A DNA stretch of 9,584 nt, taken from positions 1 through 9,584 of the forward strand of contig CAYICL010000029.1 of NCBI GenBank assembly GCA_964361885.1. Reading direction: 5' to 3'. How positions within the stretch are numbered: position 1 is the stretch's first letter; the number at the start of each line of letters is the position of its first letter. Below the pieces are notes generated by a model. It made no database searches. It saw only the letters and a list, made by a program, of their open reading frames with translations, and was not told the DNA's origin. Positions 1 through 4,969 of this stretch are shown in pieces. A program made the translations under genes and the position numbers. This DNA comes from CAYICL01 sp964361885. Lineage in GTDB: Bacteria > Patescibacteriota > Microgenomatia > UBA1400 > CG1-02-47-37.

Positions 1-80
1 CACAAGAAGACTATATTCATAGAATCGGCAGAACCGCCAGGGCAGACAAAAAAGGTGTGGCGATAACTTTGGTGCCGTAA
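1..80 (+). CDS. DEAD-box RNA helicase, C-terminal end (partial)
   Basis: Reading from base 3, 25 codons precede the TAA at 78-80. They include HRIGRTARADKKG, helicase motif VI of the DEAD-box family, preceded by the usual acidic and aromatic lead-in EDYI. The two arginines of this motif contact the ATP gamma-phosphate and couple hydrolysis to RNA duplex unwinding. Such proteins act in the cytoplasm in ribosome assembly, mRNA decay or cold adaptation. The 5' part lies outside the window, so the subfamily (RhlE, CsdA or other) cannot be decided. The protein stops about seven residues after motif VI (GVAITLVP), whereas bacterial relatives usually finish the RecA-like fold and carry a tail. It is therefore either a very short form or a truncated one. 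A 31-bp hairpin repeat begins 2 nt after the stop. Confidence 0.88.
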   Translation, partial: QEDYIHRIGRTARADKKGVAITLVP

Positions 81-82
81 TT

Positions 83-113
83 TGGGTGATCTAGCGAATG
101 ACGTTAGAACCTA
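83..113 (+). repeat. 31-bp hairpin repeat, copy 1
   Basis: Identical over 31 bp to 797-827. The whole repeat folds as one hairpin: outer arms TGGGT (83-87) and ACCTA (109-113), a GA bulge (88-89), inner arms TCTAGCG (90-96) and CGTTAGA (102-108), and loop AATGA (97-101). Two of the twelve pairs are G.U on the plus strand, and these become A.C mismatches on the minus strand. That favours function as plus-strand RNA. This copy would be the 3' UTR of the helicase mRNA, directly upstream of the hairpin at 114-143. The repeat and fold are seen directly; any function is inferred. Confidence 0.85.
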
Positions 114-143
114 AAGAAAGGGGCCTTGTTCGACCCCTTTCTT
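114..143. terminator. Convergent intrinsic terminator
   Basis: A perfect 10-bp stem pairs AAGAAAGGGG (114-123) with CCCCTTTCTT (134-143) across a 10-nt loop. The descending arm is T-rich on either strand. The hairpin lies between the helicase gene (+) and the minus-strand gene ending at 151, so it probably stops transcription from both sides. The U-tract is interrupted, so efficiency is uncertain. Confidence 0.6.
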
Positions 144-150
144 GGTTTAT

Positions 151-547
151 TTACCTGTGATAGTGACGCGGCTGAGAGAAAAGATCAACGGCCTCCTGTG
201 TTTTACCCTGCTCAACCAACTTCTTCATCGGCAGTAAAACACTACCATAGTAGTCCCGAGTGTGCTCTAGCCTTAGAAACAGGTTATCCTGTCTATAGCC
301 ATATTCGCTTAATGCCTNNNNNNNNNNTCGAAAACATCGTCTGGATTTGTTCAATTTCGGACAGATCTTCGGCATAAATATGTCGATCGGCCGAGTCTGC
401 CGAAGACGTATAATCAAACTCCTTAACCCGCTGCTGTCGTCTTTTTAGCTCTTCTTTATAGGATATTTGATAATAACCATCCCAGCCGCCGGCAGCTTCC
501 ACCGCCTGCATTAATTCATTAAAAGAATCATTTGTTTCTTGTTTCAT
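151..547 (-). CDS. Unrecognised protein, interrupted by assembly gap
   Basis: I do not recognise this family. The start ATG at 547-545 has AAAGGA just upstream and opens a hydrophilic reading frame (MKQETNDSFNELMQAVEAAG...) for about 73 residues up to the ten Ns at 318-327. Beyond the gap the plausible frame changes. It reads ALSEYGYRQDNLFLRLEH and continues to a TAA at 153-151, ending SQPRHYHR. Ten Ns are a conventional placeholder of unknown length, so the two frames most likely belong to one gene of at least about 127 residues plus the missing part. Both halves look helical and charged, with no membrane segment. Aromatic residues are frequent, with GWDGYY early on and DYYG later. The gene stands alone between the terminators at 114-143 and 573-594. 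The two 31-bp hairpin repeats lie on either side of it. Confidence 0.6.
318..327. other. Assembly gap (10 N)
   Basis: Ten consecutive Ns. The reading frame differs on each side, so the real gap length is unlikely to be exactly ten bases. Confidence 0.98.
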
Positions 548-560
548 ATATTCCTTTTAA

Positions 561-606
561 TCTGCAAGACACAAAAAAACCTCCTTGCGGAGGCGTGTCT
601 TGCAGA
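561..606. repeat. 12-bp inverted repeat enclosing a terminator
   Basis: TCTGCAAGACAC (561-572) and GTGTCTTGCAGA (595-606) are perfect inverted copies 22 bp apart. The intrinsic terminator at 573-594 lies exactly between them. Read as RNA, the outer arms can pair and enclose the terminator hairpin and its U-run as an internal loop. Confidence 0.85.
573..594 (-). terminator. Intrinsic terminator for leftward transcription
   Basis: On the minus strand CCTCC pairs with GGAGG (593-589 and 584-580) across the tetraloop GCAA, followed by seven Ts (579-573). This is the first canonical terminator downstream of ftsI on that strand, about 430 nt past its stop. It may end the mraZ-ftsI operon and insulate the gene starting at 547. 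Confidence 0.75.
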
Positions 607-631
607 CGTGTATTAATTATTACTACAACAA

Positions 632-655
632 AACCTCCGAAAGGCTAGTACGGAG
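632..655 (-). terminator. Weak terminator-like hairpin
   Basis: On the minus strand CTCCG (655-651) and CGGAG (639-635) can pair across an 11-nt loop, followed by GTTTTGTTG. The stem is short and the T-run broken. It would be a first, inefficient stop for readthrough from ftsI. Confidence 0.25.
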
Positions 656-796
656 ATCACGGCGGCTAGTTAAATATTTATAGAATAACATGAATCAAGA
701 TCTTAACAGAAGAAATGTGATTAGTCAAATTTATTCTCTCCAGCAGTCGGTTTAAGATGATCTTCGAGTGGGGAATTCTCTTGAGTAAAAAACCGA

Positions 797-827
797 TGGG
801 TGATCTAGCGAATGACGTTAGAACCTA
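797..827 (+). repeat. 31-bp hairpin repeat, copy 2
   Basis: Identical to 83-113, in the same orientation, 714 bp downstream. Identity ends exactly at the outer base pair of the predicted hairpin (T797 with A827). Flanks on both sides are unrelated to those of copy 1. Just after it, ATTACAA (827-833) and TTGTAAT (857-863) form a loose 7-bp inverted repeat. A structured element therefore follows this copy as well, although it is not the one seen at 114-143. Confidence 0.85.
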
Positions 828-836
828 TTACAAGAG

Positions 837-865
837 TGGAAATAATCAGTTACTTTTTGTAATAT
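837..865 (+). promoter_or_regulatory. Possible promoter for the 875-1003 small ORF
   Basis: TGGAAA (837-842) and TAATAT (860-865) are spaced by 17 bp. Predicted transcription would begin near 872, a few bases before the ATG at 875, matching the leaderless geometry of other promoters in the window. The -35 match is only four of six. Confidence 0.3.
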
Positions 866-874
866 CATGTTAAT

Positions 875-1003
875 ATGCCCATGGATCCAAAATACGAAGA
901 TCTAGAACTAGATGCAGTCGAAGAGGGTGGCGCCGGTAGGGTATGGCAAGAAATGGAAGACCAAAATAAGAATAGCTGCAGAGTCGACTCAGGTTCTTCG
1001 TAG
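875..1003 (+). CDS. Possible 42-residue acidic protein
   Basis: A small plus-strand frame runs from ATG 875 to TAG 1003, with a second in-frame ATG at 881. The product starts MPMDPKYEDLELDAVEEGG and ends VDSGSS. It is hydrophilic, acidic in its first half, with one Trp, one Cys and no membrane segment. I recognise no family. There is no Shine-Dalgarno sequence, but the TAATAT box ten bases upstream would allow a leaderless transcript. The frame runs convergently against the end of ftsI. The DNA is unusually rich in 6-bp palindromes (CCATGG, GGATCC, AGATCT, TCTAGA, GGCGCC, CTGCAG, GTCGAC), which may be chance. Without conservation data it could equally be a random open frame. Confidence 0.35.
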   Translation: MPMDPKYEDLELDAVEEGGAGRVWQEMEDQNKNSCRVDSGSS

Positions 1004-1025
1004 AGAAACCCAAGGATAAAGGCTG

Positions 1026-2753
1026 TTATTCTCCGGGAACTACATTAAAGTGGTTTAAGAGATCCTGGGCGATGGAAAACCAGAGCGGGGCAGCGGTTTC
1101 TGAGGCCCAGGGAGAAGAAGAGGGTTCTTTTAAGGTAACCAGCATGACGAACTTGGGTTTGTCAGCCGGAGCAAAGCCGATAAAAGAAGCGTTGGTTAAC
1201 TCCTGCGCATATTTGCCGCCAACAACCACTTGAGCCGTGCCGGTTTTTCCAGCAATTTTGTAGCCTTTAACATTAGTCCATTTGGCCTCACCTTCTTTGG
1301 CGGCAGCGACCATCATGTCAGTGACTTTTTGAGCCGTATCCTGAGAAATAACCCGGTTTTTTAGCTTGACCGGAAGAGTGATGGTTTGGCGGTCACCGAT
1401 GACTTGATTAACCAACTGAGGTTGAACCAGATTGCCGCCATTGGCAATAGCGGCTGCAGCCTGCAGCAGCTGGATGCCGGTAACCACAAAACCCTGACCA
1501 AAGCTGGCAGTGGCCAGATCAACATAGGTCCATTTGTCATCAGGCCGGGATTCAGGCACCAGTTCATCCTGAAGATCAATATTAGTTTTTTGGGTTAAAC
1601 CGAATTTTTTAAAGTAGTCCAAAAACTTATCCAAGCCCAGCTTTTGACCGACAAAAACCATGCCAACATTGTCTGAATGAACAATAATATCGGTCACGGT
1701 TTCATTAGGTCGGTATTTATTATCCCAAGTATTAATGGTGTATTTATCAATTTTAATCGGGCCGTCACAGGTATCACAGATTGTATCGGGTTTAACAGCA
1801 TTAGTGTCGATGGCAGCAGCCATGACAAAAATTTTAAAGATTGAGCCTGGCTCAAAAGCATCGGCAATGACCGGATTTAAAAACAACTTGGGGTCATAAC
1901 TCGTGTATTCCTTAGGTTCATAGGCAGGTAAAGAGGCCATAGCCAAAACTGCGCCGGTAAACGGATCCATAACTGTGACAGAACCGGCTTTGGCGCCGTA
2001 GCGGTCTAAAGCAGTAGTCAGTTTTTTCTCAACTAAAAACTGAAGGCTTTTATTAAGATGAAGCTTTAACTGGCGGCCGTTCTTTGATCCCTGTTGTAAA
2101 AATTGGCCAAACAGAATCGGCTGGCTAAAGGCATCGTGCTCCTGGCGGATAATACCGGGCCGGCCGGCCAGTTCAGTCTGGTAAAAACCTTCCAGACCAT
2201 AGAGGCCAATATCTTTAGCCTGGTCATTTTGACCAACAAAGCCAACCAGATGAGCGGCCATAGAAGCTTCGGGGTAGAGCCGAGATTGATCGGCTTGAAA
2301 ATTTAAGTTAGTCAAACCTAAGCTTTCCAAAGCCCATTTTTGTTCTTGAGTTAATTTTCTGGCCAGAAGCAACCAGGATAAGTCGGGATTAGACAAGCGT
2401 TCAGATAAATCGGCTTGAGCAGATAAAATAGCCGATGGGGATGCCGGGCGGGTTAAAGAGGAGAAAATGATCGGAACCAGTTTTTCCGGTAATCCGGTGA
2501 TTTCGGCTGGTTGCCGATCTTTAATTAAATACGCCTGATAAGCCGGCTGATTAGCCACCAAAACAGTGTTATCGCTAAACAGAATTTGTCCGCGTTGGGC
2601 CGGAACTTCCAAGGTAGTTTGCTGTTGAGATTGAGCTAAATTGATTAATTGATCAGAGGCTAAAACCTGCCAGTAAAACAATCGGGCTAAGAGTAAAAAG
2701 CCGCAGACAATAAAGCTAAAAGTAACTAAATGCAAGCGCCATTTAGCGTTCAT
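1026..2753 (-). CDS. ftsI: Class B penicillin-binding protein, division transpeptidase FtsI
   Basis: This D,D-transpeptidase cross-links septal peptidoglycan stem peptides outside the membrane as part of the divisome. The 575 residues show a cytoplasmic N-terminus and one membrane anchor (about 9-32). A dimerisation/pedestal region with the conserved RGQILFSDN stretch (54-62) follows, then the penicillin-binding domain. All three active-site motifs are intact: SIFK with acylated Ser304 and Lys307, SDN at 360-362, and KTGT at 503-506. There is no PASTA domain at the C-terminus, and the length is normal for the family. The start ATG overlaps the ftsL stop (ATGA), with no separate ribosome binding site, so translation is probably coupled. 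It is the last gene of the mraZ operon; the mraY and mur genes that commonly follow are absent here. A Cys pair, CDTCD (326-330), sits in the catalytic domain. Confidence 0.95.
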   Translation of the reverse strand: MNAKWRLHLVTFSFIVCGFLLLARLFYWQVLASDQLINLAQSQQQTTLEVPAQRGQILFSDNTVLVANQPAYQAYLIKDRQPAEITGLPEKLVPIIFSSLTRPASPSAILSAQADLSERLSNPDLSWLLLARKLTQEQKWALESLGLTNLNFQADQSRLYPEASMAAHLVGFVGQNDQAKDIGLYGLEGFYQTELAGRPGIIRQEHDAFSQPILFGQFLQQGSKNGRQLKLHLNKSLQFLVEKKLTTALDRYGAKAGSVTVMDPFTGAVLAMASLPAYEPKEYTSYDPKLFLNPVIADAFEPGSIFKIFVMAAAIDTNAVKPDTICDTCDGPIKIDKYTINTWDNKYRPNETVTDIIVHSDNVGMVFVGQKLGLDKFLDYFKKFGLTQKTNIDLQDELVPESRPDDKWTYVDLATASFGQGFVVTGIQLLQAAAAIANGGNLVQPQLVNQVIGDRQTITLPVKLKNRVISQDTAQKVTDMMVAAAKEGEAKWTNVKGYKIAGKTGTAQVVVGGKYAQELTNASFIGFAPADKPKFVMLVTLKEPSSSPWASETAAPLWFSIAQDLLNHFNVVPGE

Positions 2754-3076
2754 GGCAGTTTTTGGGCCACAGCCGCGAGAGGAGTCAAGAATTTAAATTG
2801 AGGTTTATCGGTAAAGCCTTGGTTTTTTGCCTGTTGTTGGAGCTGAATCAAACCACCCTGTTTAAGGGCTAACTGGGCGGTTAAATACTGATTTTCTTGT
2901 TTAAGCTGATTGACTTGCTGCTTTAATGCTTCCAGGTTATTCCCCCAAGTTGCCGGTCGGTTGGAGAGAATCATTTTAATCAGACTCAGACTAAAAACCA
3001 AACCCAGAGACAACCAGAAACAAGTCCGGCATTTGCGGCTTAACAGCTGATGTTGAATTTTTTCGTCTCTGGTCAT
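2750..3076 (-). CDS. ftsL: FtsL-like divisome membrane protein
   Basis: A 108-residue bitopic protein with a short basic cytoplasmic tail (1-17), one transmembrane helix (about 18-37) and a Gln/Leu-rich extracellular coiled coil (about 46-83), then a short proline-containing end. FtsL sequences diverge too far for motif recognition. The call rests on this topology, the length (FtsL is about 100-120 residues) and the conserved position between rsmH and ftsI. In the divisome FtsL pairs with FtsB through the coiled coil and helps activate the FtsW-FtsI synthase. Both ends overlap the neighbouring genes by ATGA (3076-3073 and 2753-2750), indicating coupled translation. Two Cys (16, 19) lie at the inner membrane edge. 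Confidence 0.8.
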   Translation of the reverse strand: MTRDEKIQHQLLSRKCRTCFWLSLGLVFSLSLIKMILSNRPATWGNNLEALKQQVNQLKQENQYLTAQLALKQGGLIQLQQQAKNQGFTDKPQFKFLTPLAAVAQKLP

Positions 3077-3969
3077 ATTTTTTCTGCGGCCCGAAGCTTA
3101 GCGCTTCTGGATCGAGGATTTTGGTTTATTTCCCCGATTGAGGGTTGAATAGGTTTTTTGGTTAAGATTTTTAAATGTTGGTTGGTTTTAAAATAGTTTT
3201 TAACAATTCTGTCCTCTAAAGAATGAAAGCTGATGATTATCAACCGGCCGTGAGGCCTTAAGAGTTCAACGGCTTGGGGTAAGGCTTTGGTTAGATTGTT
3301 TAGTTCATCGTTAACGGCTATACGCAAGGCTTGGAAGACTTGGGTAGCCGGATGAATCTTTCCCCGCCTTGATTTCACCCGAGCCAGCAATTGGGCCAAT
3401 TCTAAGGTGGTGTTAATTGGCTTTTGTCGACGGGAGCGAACAAGACTATCAGCAATTGGTAAAGAATAGTGCTCTTGACCCAATTTTTGAAAAAGCTCAT
3501 GTAATTCTCCTTTATTTAAACCGTTGACTAAGTCAGCGGCGGTAACTTTTAAGTTTGGATCGGCCCGCATGTCCAGAGGAGCATCCAGGTTAAAAGAAAA
3601 ACCACGGGTTTTGTCCGCCAGTTGCTCACTGGATAAGCCAAGATCCATCAGAATTCCGGAAACGGCGGTTAAGTTGACCTGTTTGGCAAATTCTTTTAAA
3701 CGACTAAAGTTAAACTGGTATAAGCGGAAAAAAGCGTTTCCGCCAGAGGCGGACAAGCGGGTAGACAATTCTGTCAGGCGCTCTTTAGCTCTGTTTAAAG
3801 CTTTAGGGTCAACGTCTAAGCCGTAGAGACGACCTCCTTTCTTGACTATCTCAATGGCGTGTCCGGCAGAGCCGACGGTGCAATCAAGATAGACCTGTTG
3901 GGGTTGAATATTTAGTAAGTCAATAACTTCATGTAAAAGTACTGGTTGATGGAGAATCGTGTCTGTCAT
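3073..3969 (-). CDS. rsmH: 16S rRNA m4C1402 methyltransferase RsmH
   Basis: An S-adenosylmethionine-dependent enzyme that N4-methylates C1402 of 16S rRNA in the decoding centre; it was formerly called MraW. The 298 residues carry the family landmarks in order. HQPVLLHEV lies at 7-15, and the SAM-binding loop DCTVGSAGH at 29-37 varies the more usual DCTxGxGGH. LDVDPKAL follows at 51-58, GILMDLGLSS at 105-114, RGFSFNLDAPLDMR at 122-135, HPATQVFQALRIAVNDEL at 206-223, and ISFHSLEDRIVK at 246-257. The C-terminus ends in the expected RSRSAKLRAAEK. Length is typical. It sits between mraZ and ftsL, as in most bacterial dcw clusters, and overlaps both by ATGA (3969-3966 and 3076-3073). Confidence 0.96.
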   Translation of the reverse strand: MTDTILHQPVLLHEVIDLLNIQPQQVYLDCTVGSAGHAIEIVKKGGRLYGLDVDPKALNRAKERLTELSTRLSASGGNAFFRLYQFNFSRLKEFAKQVNLTAVSGILMDLGLSSEQLADKTRGFSFNLDAPLDMRADPNLKVTAADLVNGLNKGELHELFQKLGQEHYSLPIADSLVRSRRQKPINTTLELAQLLARVKSRRGKIHPATQVFQALRIAVNDELNNLTKALPQAVELLRPHGRLIIISFHSLEDRIVKNYFKTNQHLKILTKKPIQPSIGEINQNPRSRSAKLRAAEKI

Positions 3970-4394
3970 TCGATGGCGGACAGCTTGGCTCCAAGTTGAC
4001 TGATATTTTTTTCAAGATACTGCTCGTAATTTTGCCACCGGATTTGGCTCCAGACTTCAACCCGGTTGCCGACACCTAAAAAAACCACCTCGGTTTTGAT
4101 CCCGGCATAGACTCTTAAGTACTTAGGAATGATGAATCGGCCTTGACTGTCCAGCTCGACTTCAAAGGCAGAACCCAGCAAAAACCTGTCCGTAGCCCGG
4201 GCCGGTTCAAGGGTTAACTGCCGATTGGTGACTTGGCCAACAACTGTTTGCCAGTCTTTGGGAGCCACAATCATTAAGGATTTCTCATAACCGGCAGTGA
4301 CAATCAGTTTCGCCCCAAGAACTTGCTTGAACTTGATCGGCAGAGCGACTCTACCCTTAAGGTCGGCTTTAGTTGTATAATGACCGATAAGCAT
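3966..4394 (-). CDS. mraZ: Transcriptional regulator MraZ
   Basis: MraZ is a ring-forming DNA-binding protein with two AbrB-like (SpoVT/AbrB) half-domains that controls its own division-gene operon. The 142 residues contain both copies of the hallmark DxxGRxxxPxxxR-type motif: DLKGRVALPIKFK (11-23, with Lys in the last position) and DSQGRFIIPKYLR (82-94). The length is normal. It is the first gene of the operon, and its stop overlaps the rsmH start by ATGA. Upstream lies a TTGACA promoter overlapped by six boxes at exact 10-bp spacing (4401-4460), the type of tandem array MraZ is known to bind in other bacteria. Negative autoregulation of mraZ-rsmH-ftsL-ftsI is therefore likely, though repression rather than activation is inferred. 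GGTG nine bases before the ATG is a weak ribosome binding site. Confidence 0.95.
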   Translation of the reverse strand: MLIGHYTTKADLKGRVALPIKFKQVLGAKLIVTAGYEKSLMIVAPKDWQTVVGQVTNRQLTLEPARATDRFLLGSAFEVELDSQGRFIIPKYLRVYAGIKTEVVFLGVGNRVEVWSQIRWQNYEQYLEKNISQLGAKLSAIE

Positions 4395-4400
4395 ATTTAT

Positions 4401-4464
4401 TCACCACTTTTCACCGCTTTTTTCCACTTTGATACATTTTCGATCACTTTTCACAGCTTGTCAA
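4401..4464 (-). promoter_or_regulatory. mraZ operon promoter with tandem MraZ boxes
   Basis: Minus-strand boxes from distal to proximal: CAAGCTGTGA (4460-4451), AAAGTGATCG (4450-4441), AAAATGTATC (4440-4431), AAAGTGGAAA (4430-4421), AAAGCGGTGA (4420-4411) and AAAGTGGTGA (4410-4401). The period is exactly 10 bp, with consensus AAAGTG plus four variable bases. Three boxes are perfect and three degenerate. A consensus -35 TTGACA (4464-4459) with a 17-bp spacer leads to GAAAAT (4441-4436), so the boxes cover the -10 and the start point. MraZ binding to AAAGTG-type repeats is established in mollicutes; use of this array here is inference. Confidence 0.85.
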
Positions 4465-4465
4465 C

Positions 4466-4516
4466 CCCAAGGTTTCACGAAGATAATAGACAATAAAAAA
4501 CCGCCAAACGGCGGTT
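4466..4516 (-). repeat. Terminator-cassette repeat, copy 1
   Basis: Near-identical to 4970-5022. TTTCACGAAGATA is exact (4473-4485 and 4978-4990, 505 bp apart). It is followed by a similar A/T linker, an A-run and a CCGCC/GGCGG hairpin. On the minus strand each copy is a terminator followed by TATCTTCGTGAAA. Confidence 0.7.
4493..4516 (-). terminator. Intrinsic terminator of the coiled-coil gene
   Basis: On the minus strand AACCGCC (4516-4510) pairs with GGCGGTT (4505-4499) across a 4-nt loop, and six Ts (4500-4495) end the signal, the first two within the stem. It lies 24 bp after the stop at 4540 and separates that gene from the mraZ promoter. Confidence 0.88.
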
Positions 4517-4539
4517 AAATCTTTATTTAAAGCCAACGC

Positions 4540-4923
4540 TTAATCTGTAATCTCCACGCCAACTTTTTCAGCTAGTTTTTCAATAAGATTTTGAGTTCGG
4601 CGATTTTGTTCAAAAAAGATTACTTCTTTCTCCCGATGTTTTTCAATTTCTTTTAAAATCGGGTCGATTTTTTGCTGCCAGCGATGTTCAAATTTGCGAA
4701 AAGCATCTGATTTAAAGAAATCCCAATCCTCTTTCAAGTCAGCTCGAAAGTATTTAAACTGATCATTAACTTGTTCGAAGCGCTTATCAACTTGTTCGAA
4801 GCGCTTATCAACCTGAACAAACCTTTTATCAACTTGTTCAAAGCGTCGATTCATGACTTTTTCAAGTCTTTGAATATCTTTCTTGGTAGCAAATCCATTT
4901 TGGAGTTTATTATTATTGGACAT
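4540..4923 (-). CDS. Small coiled-coil protein with RFEQVDK heptads
   Basis: A 127-residue, highly charged soluble protein of unknown function. After a short Asn-rich start, residues 13-54 are strongly coiled-coil. They include four tandem heptads RFEQVDK, RFVQVDK, RFEQVDK, RFEQVND (27-54) with hydrophobic F and V at core positions. A second helical region (60-120) contains three Trp and ends in KLAEKVGVEITD. There is no signal peptide or transmembrane helix, so any membrane link would have to be indirect. Small proteins with tandem (K)RFEQVDK heptads are widespread in CPR and other bacteria, usually without assigned role. I can only propose oligomerisation as a structural property. The gene is monocistronic, with its own promoter (4930-4959) and terminator (4493-4516). 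There is no Shine-Dalgarno sequence, and the predicted +1 is at the ATG. Confidence 0.85.
   Translation of the reverse strand: MSNNNKLQNGFATKKDIQRLEKVMNRRFEQVDKRFVQVDKRFEQVDKRFEQVNDQFKYFRADLKEDWDFFKSDAFRKFEHRWQQKIDPILKEIEKHREKEVIFFEQNRRTQNLIEKLAEKVGVEITD
4768..4851 (-). repeat. Four tandem 21-bp repeats inside the coiled-coil gene
   Basis: Four 21-bp units start at 4768, 4789, 4810 and 4831. The first two are identical and the others diverged. Each encodes one DKRFEQV-type heptad. Seven-codon units that differ in number between strains are expected from replication slippage. Confidence 0.85.
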
Positions 4924-4929
4924 AGAATT

Positions 4930-4959
4930 ATTATGGCATTATTTTGTTAAAATTGTAAA
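4930..4959 (-). promoter_or_regulatory. Promoter of the coiled-coil gene, leaderless geometry
   Basis: On the minus strand TTTACA (4959-4954), an 18-bp spacer and CATAAT (4935-4930), then six bases, then the ATG at 4923. A start point seven bases after the -10 falls on the A of the ATG. No Shine-Dalgarno sequence is present. Confidence 0.65.
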
Positions 4960-4969
4960 TAGGAATTTT

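Larger units (their letters stand above)
607..1025. other. Gene-poor stretch with possible micro-ORFs
   Basis: There is no long gene here. It contains the weak hairpin at 632-655, the second 31-bp hairpin repeat (797-827), and three small plus-strand frames each separated by one base: 690-755 (21 codons, MNQDLNRRNV...), 757-873 (38 codons) and 875-1003 (42 codons). The middle frame overlaps the hairpin repeat and is probably not protein-coding. GGCTAGT occurs at 643-649 and again at 664-670. I see no tRNA or rRNA. Confidence 0.5.

Noticed and set aside
83..113. Integron attC site, because ATCTAGC and GTTAGAA resemble the RYYYAAC and GTTRRRY core boxes
   Set aside because: Each box has a mismatch, and the 5-nt loop leaves no room for the L boxes of an attC. 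No integron integrase is visible.
633..672. Possible tRNA or small structured RNA around the repeated GGCTAGT
   Set aside because: No acceptor, D, anticodon and T-arm arrangement can be drawn. Only a 5-bp hairpin is supported.
757..873. 38-codon plus-strand ORF containing the peptide GDLANDVRT
   Set aside because: The peptide is encoded by the hairpin repeat, which is identical at the nucleotide level in both copies, and the downstream frames differ (stop after T in copy 1). This fits a structured DNA/RNA element better than a gene.
2103..2306. Plus-strand open frame inside ftsI
   Set aside because: Antisense shadow of a well-supported gene with intact catalytic motifs. Similar antisense frames at 1386-1598, 3524-3826, 5246-5461, 7385-7660, 8309-8572 and 9177-9491 were dismissed for the same reason.
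4768..4851. CRISPR-like tandem repeats
   Set aside because: The units are contiguous 21-mers without spacers and lie in frame in a gene, encoding coiled-coil heptads.
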